From assembly GCA_017307355.1 (NCBI GenBank), contig JAFKFG010000009.1:62001-126000 (forward strand): 64,000 nt of DNA, written 5' to 3'. This stretch comes from Alphaproteobacteria bacterium. Its GTDB lineage: Bacteria > Pseudomonadota > Alphaproteobacteria > Micropepsales > Micropepsaceae. Under the pieces are notes generated by a model that saw nothing but the letters and a program-made list of their open reading frames with translations, was not told where the DNA came from and made no database searches. The position numbers and the translations under genes are program-made. Below are positions 1-8,133 of the stretch, piece by piece. Within the stretch, counting starts at the first letter, position 1. Every line of letters begins with the position of its first letter.

Positions 1-178
1 GGGCGCGGACGCGCCCATTCGTTAATTGGCGCGCGAAGCGCGCATGGGGAAAACCGCGGCCCCTTCCGTGCTTGAACAGCATGCTGGGGGCCGCACTTTT
101 CCTGGCCGATGCTCCGGGGTGCATGCGCATGGGCGGCATATAAGACCGGCTGCCCGGAACCGCAACCAAAAGCCGGGA
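1..178. other. Left-edge non-coding stretch downstream of flgL
   Basis: I see no convincing gene in this stretch. It starts with a small GC hairpin (GGGCGC at 1-6 with GCGCCC at 11-16), followed by a second short inverted repeat of GCGCGC type near 29-43. Both lie downstream of flgL read on the minus strand and could be a transcription end, but no T-run follows either. The boundary of the neighbouring gene is outside the window. Confidence 0.3.
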
Positions 179-1132
179 TCAGTTGCCGTTCACCGGCAAA
201 TAATTGAGCAAAGTCAACTTGTTGAGGCTGGACGTGACCTGGAGCACGGCCTGCAGCGCGGTCTGGTTCAAGGACAACTGGGTCGCCGCCTCGGCCATGT
301 CGGTCTTCTGGATCTTATTGATGAAGCCCGCATACAGCGTGGACATCGAATCCTGCTCGGTGCTGGCGCTCTCGAGCTGGTTATAGGCATAGCCATTCTG
401 CGCGGTCGTGGTGTTCAGATTGACGGCGACGGTTCCCACCGACGTGATCTGATTGGTGAGGAAATCATTCTGTGCCTGGCTGAGGCTGCTGCTGCCGTTG
501 AAATTGCCACCGGCGCCGGCATCGAAACCGGCGATATCCTTCAGCGCCTGCATCAGGCCGGTGCCGATATCCGACGCGGTGAGCCCGAACGTCACGGTCT
601 GGCCGTCGGCGACCTGCACTGACTTCTTGTCGGTGCCGTTGTTGAACGCGCCGGAAACCGACGGCAGCGCCACCAGCGCGGACAAGGACGACACCGTCAC
701 CGGCGGCACATCGGTCTTGCCGCCGCTGTACAGATAGTCGCCATTGGCATCCTTGGAATTGAGGATCGCGGTGGCCTGGTCGAAGATATTCTGCACCTGC
801 CCCATCAAGGTGGTGGGATCGTTGTTCGCCACCGCGTCGGACACTGCTTTTTTCAACTGCGTCACCAGACCGCTAAGATTGGTGAGCTGGGTATCCTGCA
901 TGTCGGCCTGGGTGGTGGCCAGATTCGTGGCCGCCTTATAGGCGTCGTTGCGGGCATTGGCGGAAATCGAGGCGGTGAGAACCTGTGCCTGGTTGCCGAA
1001 TCCGGAATAAGTGGTGGCGACGACCTGCGAAGCGATCTGCTGGTTGGTGGTGTTCAGCGCCGCGCTGGCCTTGTTGATCTGGCTGAGAAAATAGGCGCTC
1101 TGCTGGGCGGTGGGGATGCGATCAACGCTCAT
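179..1132 (-). CDS. flgL: Flagellar hook-filament junction protein FlgL
   Basis: This 317-residue protein is FlgL (HAP3), which joins hook to filament outside the cell. The N-terminal helix begins MSVDRIPTAQQSAYFLSQ and is followed by flagellin-like heptad patterns. The C-terminal helix (TALQAVLQVTSSLNKLTLLNYL) is the other half of the D0/D1 coiled coil, and the length is normal for the family. It lies 10 bp downstream of flgK on the same strand, so the two are almost certainly one transcript driven by the sigma-54 promoter before flgK. Nothing looks truncated. Confidence 0.9.
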   Translation of the reverse strand: MSVDRIPTAQQSAYFLSQINKASAALNTTNQQIASQVVATTYSGFGNQAQVLTASISANARNDAYKAATNLATTQADMQDTQLTNLSGLVTQLKKAVSDAVANNDPTTLMGQVQNIFDQATAILNSKDANGDYLYSGGKTDVPPVTVSSLSALVALPSVSGAFNNGTDKKSVQVADGQTVTFGLTASDIGTGLMQALKDIAGFDAGAGGNFNGSSSLSQAQNDFLTNQITSVGTVAVNLNTTTAQNGYAYNQLESASTEQDSMSTLYAGFINKIQKTDMAEAATQLSLNQTALQAVLQVTSSLNKLTLLNYLPVNGN

Positions 1133-1142
1133 CGGTCATGTC

Positions 1143-3281
1143 CTACTGGATCTGCAGCAAGGTCTGATAAAGCTGGTCCACCACGGTCAGCATGCGCGCG
1201 CCGGCAGTATAGGCCTGCTGATAGGTGGTGAGATTGGTCAATTCCTCGTCCAGGCTGACGCCGGAGTTGGATGCCATGCGCGACTGGGCTTCCTGAAGCC
1301 TGCCGTCCTGGGTGGTCTGGTTCTGGGTCACCGCGTTCGAAAGCGTGGAAACCTGCTGATAGAAAGACGCCGCATAATCCGACAAGGATGCGCGCTGGAC
1401 CGAGATGCCGCCCGCGGCCGGAAAGGTGCGGTTGGCATTCATCACATTCTGTAGCGCGATGGCGCCGGAATTGTCGCCCCCGGAAATGATGGAATCGCCG
1501 GCCACGGTGGTGGCCGTGATTTTGGGCGTACCGAAGCCGATGCGCTGCGGCACCTTGGCGACCTGGTCGGTCACCGCGAAATTCACTGCCTGGTTGGCCA
1601 GATTGTTGCTGCCGATGCCGAGCAGCTTGGTGAAGCTGACACCGGTTGCGCCGCGCTGGGTGGTGTCGCCCGTGACGTTGAGCTGATAGTCGGAATAAAG
1701 CGCCGATTTTGCCGTCGAAACCGAGCCGTCGCTGTTCAAGGTGAAGGTCGCCGCGCCGCCCAGGGCGCTGTTCAAGGCGGTCAGAACATCGCCGATGGTC
1801 TGACCGGCCGTGGTGGTGACGCTCACCTGCTTGACGATGTCGCCGGAGGGACCTTTAAGCGACAGCGCGATCACGCCGCCCGCGGCCAGGCCGCTTGAAT
1901 CCGAAGCCGAAAGCCCTGTGGCCAAAATGGAAGGAGCCTGGGCGGTGAAAACATCGTTGAGGCCGAAAAATTGCGAGAACCCCGCGCCGCCGCGCGAGCT
2001 GGGCGTGGTCGCATCGTCCTGCACCACCACGCCATTGCCGCCAGTGGCCGCTACGGAAAGCTGGCCGTTCACGAAGCTGGCGCTGCCGTTGCCGCCCAAG
2101 GCGGTATTGAGCGCGGCGGCGAAGCTGCCGACGGTCGATCCGATGGAAACCGACCCGCCGCCATCGACCGACAAGGTGCCCGCGCCGAAATCCACATCGA
2201 CCCGCGACACCAGCTTGCCGGTGGGATCGGTCACCGCGATGGTGGTCTTGCCGCTGAAATTGAGCGCATCGCCGGAAAGCAGCCCGGTCTGGCGGCCGGT
2301 CAAAGTGGCGGGCGGCGGATAGGCGGCATTGGCATTGGCCTGGGCATTGAACGCCTGGGCCACATTCTGCGCGAAATTGCCCAAGCCTTCGGCGAGGCCG
2401 CTCAAGGTCTGGTCGCGCATGTCGATCATGCCCTTGAGCGAGCCGCCCGACAGATGCGGATCCAACGGAATGGCCTGGCCAATCACCTGGCCGGTCTGAG
2501 GATTGGTGTCCTGGATCTGGATATTGCCATAGGTGCCGTTCTGCACGCCGCCGGCATAACTGAGCACCGCGTAGGTATTGCTGACCAGGTTGATGCCGTC
2601 GGTGGTGGTGACATTGAAGCCGCCATCCGCCTGCTGGTTGACGCGGATGCCGATGATCTTGCTGAGCGAATTGAGGGCATTGTCGCGCTGGTCGAGCAAG
2701 GCCGAAGAGGTGTTTCCGGTCGCGGTTTGGGTCTTGATCTGCTGATTGAGGGTATAGATCTGCTTGATCAGGTCGTTGGTGGAGGAAATCGAATTCACCA
2801 CCTGATTGTCGACCTGGGACTGCAGCGAGGAAATGGTGTTCGACACATTGGATATGTCGGCGGCCAACCCTTGCAGGGAATTGAGCACGGCGGTGGAACT
2901 GGACGAGGAAGACGGCGCCTGCGAAGCGACGCCGAACGCGGCGGCGAGATTGGTCAGGCCCGTCGCCATGGATTGATTGTCGCCCGGACCACCCAAAAGG
3001 CCGTTGAGCTGGGTGAAGAAGCTGGCGGCGGTATCGAATTGCGAGGCCGCGCCGCTGGCGGACAGATTTTCCTGCCGCAGAAAGGAATCGACCACGCGCT
3101 GGATGCTGGCGATATCCACGCCCATCAGCTGACCGCCCGCCGCCAAGGTCTGCTGGTTGACCACCCGGCGCGCATAACCCGGCGTATTGACGTTGGCGAT
3201 ATTGTTCGAGACCACGCCCAAGGCGGCGCTGCTGGTCTTGAGCGCGCTTAAAGCGGTCCCTGCAATTCCGTTCAGGCTCAC
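1143..3281 (-). CDS. flgK: Flagellar hook-associated protein FlgK
   Basis: FlgK (HAP1) is exported to the hook tip as a junction protein. The N-terminus carries the rod/hook signature SNNIANVNTPGYARR and the C-terminus has the matching helix ELTNLTTYQQAYTAGARML. I choose the GTG at 3281 (712 residues, VSLNGIAGTAL). The in-frame ATG at 3368 adds 29 residues unlike the family, and it lies upstream of a perfect sigma-54 promoter at 3323-3337, so it would not be on the transcript. The gene leads the flgK-flgL operon and diverges from fliK. Confidence 0.9.
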   Translation of the reverse strand: MSLNGIAGTALSALKTSSAALGVVSNNIANVNTPGYARRVVNQQTLAAGGQLMGVDIASIQRVVDSFLRQENLSASGAASQFDTAASFFTQLNGLLGGPGDNQSMATGLTNLAAAFGVASQAPSSSSSSTAVLNSLQGLAADISNVSNTISSLQSQVDNQVVNSISSTNDLIKQIYTLNQQIKTQTATGNTSSALLDQRDNALNSLSKIIGIRVNQQADGGFNVTTTDGINLVSNTYAVLSYAGGVQNGTYGNIQIQDTNPQTGQVIGQAIPLDPHLSGGSLKGMIDMRDQTLSGLAEGLGNFAQNVAQAFNAQANANAAYPPPATLTGRQTGLLSGDALNFSGKTTIAVTDPTGKLVSRVDVDFGAGTLSVDGGGSVSIGSTVGSFAAALNTALGGNGSASFVNGQLSVAATGGNGVVVQDDATTPSSRGGAGFSQFFGLNDVFTAQAPSILATGLSASDSSGLAAGGVIALSLKGPSGDIVKQVSVTTTAGQTIGDVLTALNSALGGAATFTLNSDGSVSTAKSALYSDYQLNVTGDTTQRGATGVSFTKLLGIGSNNLANQAVNFAVTDQVAKVPQRIGFGTPKITATTVAGDSIISGGDNSGAIALQNVMNANRTFPAAGGISVQRASLSDYAASFYQQVSTLSNAVTQNQTTQDGRLQEAQSRMASNSGVSLDEELTNLTTYQQAYTAGARMLTVVDQLYQTLLQIQ

Positions 3282-3593
3282 GAGCCGAAAATCCAAATGC
3301 TTTGTTGCCGGAAAATGATGTCGCAAGCTTCGTGCCATTCGGGCCGGCGCATTTTGCCCGGAATTCAAGGCTTTCCCGGCACGCCGCCATACGCTTGAGG
3401 GCGGCAGAGATTGCCGGTCTGGGCATGAACTGCCTTGTCCTTTGTGCTGCGCACGACAGGGGCGCTGCGGAAAAAACCCGGAGAATCAGCGGCAAAAATC
3501 TGGTCCGGCCCTTGCTTTGTCTTCGGCAGGCCAACGCATGTGCGCGGCCGATCGAACATTCGGGTTTGAATCTTGGCAGCGTCTTCCATCAGC
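3282..3593. other. Divergent flgK/fliK intergenic region
   Basis: These roughly 310 bases between the divergent flgK and fliK contain the flgK sigma-54 promoter (3323-3337). I found no second GG-N10-GC element reading towards fliK and no perfect CtrA box. Open frames crossing the region on both strands look like read-through shadows. Confidence 0.5.
3323..3337 (-). promoter_or_regulatory. Sigma-54 promoter of flgKL
   Basis: Read on the minus strand this is TGGCACG-AAGC-TTGC, a full match to the sigma-54 -24/-12 consensus with GG and GC separated by 10 bases. Transcription would start about 12 bases downstream, near 3312, leaving roughly 30 bases to the GTG at 3281. FlbD, encoded in this window, is the likely activator. 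Confidence 0.8.
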
Positions 3594-5399
3594 ATGATCG
3601 CAGCGTCCGACAGCGCCGGCAAAGCGTCTGCCCGGGGGGCCGCGCGCGCGCCGGATAAGGACGCCGATAATTCGCCCTTCGCGATCCTGCTGGCGGAGAC
3701 GGCGCAACAACCCACACAGAAGCAGCCGGCCGCGGCAGCGGCGAACAAGACTGACGCGTCGCAGCCCGCCACAGCCGCTGTCGAATCCCCCGACACGCCG
3801 GACGACCAGCCGAATATCGCGCCACAGACCGCTTCGTCCGCGTCCGCCGACAAGCGCGATAAAAAGGACGACGGCATTAATAGTCTCGCCGACGGCACCG
3901 ATGCGCTCCAGGCGCCGGTTCCACCGACGCTTATTCCTGTGGCCATCATTGCGCAGGTCCCACAAGCCGATCCGCAGGTGTCAGATCCAGCGCCTCCGGC
4001 CAATTCGCAGCCACTTGATCAAGCACAGGGTCTGGTGACATCCGGTCCGGCGGCCGTTATTCCGCCAGCCCCACAAGCCAATTCGCAGCCGCCAGATCAA
4101 ACACCGGCTCCGGCAACATCCGTTCCGGCGGCCGCCAGTCCATCCGTCGCCCCAAGGGCCAATCCGCGGGCGCTCCATATCGCGTTGGCCGCGCCCGGCA
4201 GCGTCTCCAGTCAGGCCGCCCCGGCCGACGATGACATATCCGATACCGATTCCGGCGCTTCGCACGCTGCTGCCGGACCGGAGAGCGGCAATGGTCCCGT
4301 GACGCAGATGCCGGATGCACCTCCAGCGGCCGGCAATGCCGGTGAAGCGGCCAGCCCGTTGCCGTCAATGATCGCCGCCGCCGCGCCCAGCCGTCCGGAC
4401 GACAGCAAGCTCGCGACCGACGAGACAAATGCCGCCAAGCCGGAATCCGATCCACCGCAACCGGCCGCAAACGCCGCTTCGGCTGCCGACGCATTAGCGC
4501 AGACCGTCCTGGCGGCGCCGTCTCTCACGCCCGCGCCCGGTCCCGCCGCCAGCAACAGGCCCGACGACACCGCACAAGCGGCGCAGATCGCCGGGATCGC
4601 GGCGCCTGCGACGGACAAATCCGGCACCGGCGGCGCGCCTTCGGCTGGCAGGCAACCAAAGCCCGCCGATACAGCCCGCATACCCGCCGCCGCGCCGGCA
4701 TCGCTTCCCGCCACGGCCGCATCCACGACCGTCACGCACGGTGACGTTGTGAAGGACAGCGGCCCCGCAAAAGCGGACAGCGATGCCAAGCCCGCGCATA
4801 TCGCCGATGCCCAACCGCAACCCGATATGCCCGCGCCATCGCCGCAACTCGCGCCGGCGCCACCTGTGCCGCACATGGCCGCGAACATTTTTGGAATCGC
4901 GCCGCCCACAGCCACCGCCGCTGGCAACAGCATGGTGACGTCGACGATTCAGATCGCCCAGGCCGATGCCGGCCCCACGCCCGACCTGGACGCGCTGGCG
5001 GTGAGCGTCGCCGCGCGCGTCATGAGCGGCGCCAAGCAATTCGAAATCCGCCTCGATCCGCCCGAACTGGGTCGCGTCGATGTCCGGCTGTCGATCGACG
5101 CCAGCGGCAAGACCCAGGCGCACATGACCGCCGACCAGCCCCAGACGCTGAATCTTCTGCAGAAGGACGCGACCAACCTCACCCAGGCGCTGCGGGACGC
5201 GGGCCTGGATGTTTCGCAGGGCGGTCTGAATTTCTCGCTGCGCGGCCAGGACCGGCAGAATGACGACAGCAACAATGGTGGCGCCCAGGGCCGGCGCACC
5301 AACCTCATCGCCACCCGCGCCATTCAGGCCGTTCAAAGCCAAGGCGCGATTTCCTTCAACGGCGCGGCCGCGGACGCGCGCGTCGATATCCATGTCTAA
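3594..5399 (+). CDS. fliK: Flagellar hook-length control protein FliK
   Basis: FliK is the secreted ruler that sets hook length and switches FlhB specificity. Most of the roughly 600 residues are an Ala/Pro/Asp-rich, low-complexity stretch typical of FliK. The conserved Flg_hook domain sits near residues 475-565, with the pattern FEIRLDPPELGRVDVRL and a following ALRDAGLDVSQGGLNFSLR. The start is uncertain: I use ATG 3594, but a TTG at 3573 is also in frame and neither has a clear ribosome site. flgD follows 12 bp downstream. Confidence 0.85.
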   Translation: MIAASDSAGKASARGAARAPDKDADNSPFAILLAETAQQPTQKQPAAAAANKTDASQPATAAVESPDTPDDQPNIAPQTASSASADKRDKKDDGINSLADGTDALQAPVPPTLIPVAIIAQVPQADPQVSDPAPPANSQPLDQAQGLVTSGPAAVIPPAPQANSQPPDQTPAPATSVPAAASPSVAPRANPRALHIALAAPGSVSSQAAPADDDISDTDSGASHAAAGPESGNGPVTQMPDAPPAAGNAGEAASPLPSMIAAAAPSRPDDSKLATDETNAAKPESDPPQPAANAASAADALAQTVLAAPSLTPAPGPAASNRPDDTAQAAQIAGIAAPATDKSGTGGAPSAGRQPKPADTARIPAAAPASLPATAASTTVTHGDVVKDSGPAKADSDAKPAHIADAQPQPDMPAPSPQLAPAPPVPHMAANIFGIAPPTATAAGNSMVTSTIQIAQADAGPTPDLDALAVSVAARVMSGAKQFEIRLDPPELGRVDVRLSIDASGKTQAHMTADQPQTLNLLQKDATNLTQALRDAGLDVSQGGLNFSLRGQDRQNDDSNNGGAQGRRTNLIATRAIQAVQSQGAISFNGAAADARVDIHV

Positions 5400-5411
5400 A
5401 GGACTGACGCC

Positions 5412-6095
5412 ATGACAACCCCCGTCACCAGCACCGGCCAGAACCCCGCCGCCGCCACGTCCGGCAGCGCGGCAAGCTCGGATGCGATGTCGCAACTGTC
5501 CGGAAACTTCAACACCTTCCTCACTCTGCTCACCACGCAGTTGAAGAACCAGGATCCGACCAGCCCGATGGATTCCAGCACCTTCACCCAGCAATTGGTG
5601 ATGTACAGCCAGGTCGAACAGCAAATCGGCACCAACACCAACCTCAAGACCCTGATCGGTCAGGGCGCCACCCAGATCGGCAGCTATGCCACCTCTTATC
5701 TCGGCAAGGCGGTGTCCATCACCAACGGCAATGCCGCGCTGACAAGCGGCTCGGCGACCTGGTCGTACAATCTGGCCACGACGGCCAGTTCCAACACATT
5801 GACCGTGACCAACGCCAATGGACGGGTTGTCTATACCGGCGCCGGCGAAACCGCATCGGGCGACCATTCATTCGCGTGGAACGGCAAGGACAATAACGGC
5901 AACCAACTCGCCGACGGCACCTACACGCTGAAGGTTACCGCCAAGGCGCCGGATGGATCCGCCGTCACCAGCCAGGTCGCCAGCGCCGGCGTCGTCAGCG
6001 AAATCGACATGACCTCGGGCACGCCGCAATTGCTGGTCGGAGGAATGAGTATCGGGCTTGGCGACATCGCCCATGTCGCAAATCCCGCCAACTGA
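5412..6095 (+). CDS. flgD: Flagellar hook assembly scaffold FlgD
   Basis: FlgD is the cap on which hook subunits polymerise and which is later replaced by FlgK. The family signature is near residues 30-75 (FLTLLTTQLKNQDPTSPMD, then TQQLVMYSQVEQQIGTN). The C-terminal half is the tudor/FnIII-like region, with the FlgD Ig-type pattern FAWNGKDNNGNQLADGTYTL. Length (227 residues) is typical. It lies between fliK and flgE on one strand, the usual hook-assembly order. Confidence 0.92.
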   Translation: MTTPVTSTGQNPAAATSGSAASSDAMSQLSGNFNTFLTLLTTQLKNQDPTSPMDSSTFTQQLVMYSQVEQQIGTNTNLKTLIGQGATQIGSYATSYLGKAVSITNGNAALTSGSATWSYNLATTASSNTLTVTNANGRVVYTGAGETASGDHSFAWNGKDNNGNQLADGTYTLKVTAKAPDGSAVTSQVASAGVVSEIDMTSGTPQLLVGGMSIGLGDIAHVANPAN

Positions 6096-6123
6096 CTTTT
6101 GTGAATCATCGGGCGCCAAGAAT

Positions 6124-6137
6124 GGCGCTTTCATCGC
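6124..6137 (+). promoter_or_regulatory. Candidate sigma-54 promoter of flgE
   Basis: The sequence TGGCGCTTTCATCGCA has GG at 6124-6125 and GC at 6136-6137, with the required 10 bases between. It differs from the strict consensus at a few positions. A start near 6149 would leave about 32 bases before the flgE ATG. Hook genes are commonly sigma-54 dependent in this group. Confidence 0.45.
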
Positions 6138-6180
6138 ACGGCCGCGGACGAAGTCCTGAAGCTGCGCAAGGAAACGGAAA

Positions 6181-7491
6181 ATGTCTCTCTACGGCTCTCT
6201 CAATATCGGCGTCGCCGGCTTGCAGGCGAACAGCACGGCGCTCAGCGCCACCTCGTCCAACATCGCCAACGTCAACACCGTGGGCTACAAGCAGGCGACC
6301 GCCAGCTTTTCGACCTTCCTGAACGCCACCACCGGCGTGGGCAATAATTCCTCGGCCGGTGTCGCCGCGCGGATCGGCCAGGACATCACCACCCAGGGCC
6401 TGCCCACCACGACCTCGTCGGACACCGACCTGTCCATTTCGGGCAACGGCTTCTTTGTCGTCGCGCCCAATCCGGATGGCAGCGGCCCGCGCGAATATAC
6501 GCGCGCCGGCAGCTTCCTGCCGGACGTGAATGGCAATCTGGTCAATTCGGCCGGGCTTTATCTGATGGGCTACAAGCTGGACGCACTCGGCAATGTGCCC
6601 ACCGACGCCAGCGCGCTCAGCCTGGTGAACACCACCTCCATCTCCGGCGCCGCTCAGGCCACCGACAAGCTGACCGTGCAGGCCAATTTGAATTCGGCCT
6701 CCGCCGCGCATGCGGGCTACACAGCCGGCGACATGACTTCGGGCACCGTGGCGCCGGATTTCACCCGCACCGTCAACGTCTATGACGCGCAGGGCGGCAG
6801 CCAGCCCATCACCTTCTCCTTCCTCAAGACCGCCGCCAATACCTGGGCGTATGAAGCCAGCTATGCGGGCAATTCCGCCAACCTCACCGCGACGGGTCCC
6901 ATTTCCACCGGCACCATTTCATTTAATTCCGATGGCACCTTGGCCAATGTGAATGGCGCCTCGCCCGCATCCGGCGCGGTGTCGCTGACCATTCCGTGGA
7001 AATTGTCCACCTCGGGCCTTACCCCCCAGACCATCTCGCTGGATCTGGGCACGGTGGGCGGCAGCAACGGCCTCACCCAGGCCAATGCGCCGTCCGTACT
7101 CAACGGCACCACCATCAACGGCACGCCCTATGGCAGCGTTACCGGCGTGTCGGTGGCCAAGGACGGCACCGTGACGGCACAATTCTCCAACGGCCTGTCG
7201 CAGGACGTGTACAAGGTCCCGCTGGCCACCTTCACCAACCCCAATGGCCTGGGCCAGGTCACGGGCAACGCCTATGTGGTCACCAAAGCCAGCGGCGCGC
7301 CCAACATCAACCTGGCGCAGTCAGGCCCGGCGGGCTTCATCCAGTCGAAATCGCTGGAAGGATCGACCGTGGACCTCGCCACCGAGTTCACGAATCTGAT
7401 CACGACTCAGCGCGCTTATTCGGCCTCGGCGCGCATCATCACCACCGCGGATCAGATGCTGCAGCAACTCGAACAATTGCCGACCAATTAA
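6181..7491 (+). CDS. flgE: Flagellar hook protein FlgE
   Basis: FlgE polymerises into the hook. The N-terminal rod/hook signature is SSNIANVNTVGYKQA (residues 27-41), and the C-terminal signature is LATEFTNLITTQRAYSASARI. Between them is a variable FlgE domain rich in Thr/Ser/Gly. The length of 436 residues is usual. A GGAAA ribosome site sits a few bases before the ATG. It follows flgD by 85 bp with a sigma-54-like element between them, so it may have its own late promoter. Confidence 0.92.
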   Translation: MSLYGSLNIGVAGLQANSTALSATSSNIANVNTVGYKQATASFSTFLNATTGVGNNSSAGVAARIGQDITTQGLPTTTSSDTDLSISGNGFFVVAPNPDGSGPREYTRAGSFLPDVNGNLVNSAGLYLMGYKLDALGNVPTDASALSLVNTTSISGAAQATDKLTVQANLNSASAAHAGYTAGDMTSGTVAPDFTRTVNVYDAQGGSQPITFSFLKTAANTWAYEASYAGNSANLTATGPISTGTISFNSDGTLANVNGASPASGAVSLTIPWKLSTSGLTPQTISLDLGTVGGSNGLTQANAPSVLNGTTINGTPYGSVTGVSVAKDGTVTAQFSNGLSQDVYKVPLATFTNPNGLGQVTGNAYVVTKASGAPNINLAQSGPAGFIQSKSLEGSTVDLATEFTNLITTQRAYSASARIITTADQMLQQLEQLPTN

Positions 7492-7505
7492 TGAGGCCAT
7501 GGAAC

Positions 7506-7539
7506 TCCGGAAAAGCCCGTAAACACGGGCTTTTCCGGA
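7506..7539. terminator. Strong hairpin after flgE
   Basis: This is a perfect 14-15 bp stem (CCGGAAAAGCCCGT at 7507-7520 with its complement at 7525-7538) and an AAAC loop, 15 bp after the flgE stop. There is no good T-run after the stem, so termination could be partial or the hairpin may protect the 3' end. Confidence 0.6.
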
Positions 7540-7640
7540 ACATTCTAAGGAAGCTTTTATGAGTTCATTTACCACGGCTCTTGGCCTTTTTTTAAAGGCA
7601 CAAAGGCTATTTTGGCGGCCTGTCGTGGTTCGGGAGTAGC

Positions 7641-7919
7641 ATGATGATGGAAGAGCGCAAAGGACGAGTGAGCTATGTCATCGGCCCCGATGGGAGTCCG
7701 TTGACGCTCGCCGATCTTCCGCCCCCCTCGACACGGCGCTGGGTGATCCGGCGCAAGGCCGAAGTTGTCGCCGCCGTGCGCGGCGGTTTGCTCAGCCTGG
7801 ATGAAGCCTGCCGCCGCTACACGCTGACGGTGGAGGAATTCCTCGCCTGGCAGCATGCGATCGATCGTTTCGGTTTGGCCGGGCTTCGTGCGACAAGGGT
7901 GCAGCAGTATCGCAATTAG
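7641..7919 (+). CDS. sciP: CtrA inhibitor SciP (DUF1153)
   Basis: SciP is a small helix-turn-helix protein that blocks CtrA-dependent transcription in Caulobacter. The 92 residues contain the whole DUF1153 domain: YVIGPDGSPLTLADLPPP near the N-terminus, RRWVIRRKAEVVAAVRGG in the middle, and the HTH stretch LSLDEACRRYTLTVEEFLAWQ. Three consecutive ATGs precede it; the first is at 7641. It lies between flgE and the fliF operon, so a CtrA brake sits beside CtrA-controlled flagellar genes. A decayed copy of its 3' end lies near 7980-8010. Confidence 0.9.
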   Translation: MMMEERKGRVSYVIGPDGSPLTLADLPPPSTRRWVIRRKAEVVAAVRGGLLSLDEACRRYTLTVEEFLAWQHAIDRFGLAGLRATRVQQYRN

Positions 7920-7941
7920 GACCCGGTGGAAGCCCGCAGGC

Positions 7942-7971
7942 GCGCGAAGCAAAAAGACAGAGTCTTCGCGC
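7942..7971. repeat. Inverted repeat after sciP
   Basis: GCGCGAAG (7942-7949) pairs with CTTCGCGC (7964-7971) around a 14-base loop, 22 bp beyond the sciP stop. It lies between the sciP 3' end and the partial copy of that end, so it may belong to a short repeat insertion. Confidence 0.4.
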
Positions 7972-8030
7972 CACGCGGGTCCAGCAGTGCCGCAATTGAG
8001 GCGCGGGCGAAGTTCTTAAGAAAAGCTTTC

Positions 8031-8053
8031 CGGCGGGCAGAAAATGCCCGCCG
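8031..8053. terminator. Hairpin before the fliF operon
   Basis: CGGCGGGC (8031-8038) and GCCCGCCG (8046-8053) form an 8 bp GC stem with a 7-base loop. It lies between sciP and the fliF promoter region. No T-run follows, so it is a weak terminator candidate. Confidence 0.4.
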
Positions 8054-8059
8054 TTATGC

Positions 8060-8076
8060 TTAAGCCAAATTTTACC
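8060..8076 (+). promoter_or_regulatory. Near-match CtrA box before fliF
   Basis: The sequence TTAA-GCCAAAT-TTTACC fits the CtrA site TTAA-N7-TTAAC with one mismatch. It lies about 60 bp upstream of the fliF start, where a class II flagellar promoter is expected. Confidence 0.45.
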
Positions 8077-8133
8077 ACAAGGGCGGCAATGTTTGCCTAG
8101 CAGGAACGGTTCCTGGCTGGGAGGATTTTGCTC

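Noticed and set aside
1971..3251. 426-residue open frame on the plus strand across flgK
   Set aside because: It is antisense to the coding flgK; it is a high-GC shadow with no family features and no ribosome site.
3573..3593. TTG start for fliK
   Set aside because: It has no ribosome site and TTG is rare; the ATG at 3594 is equally in frame. I keep the ATG but with low certainty.
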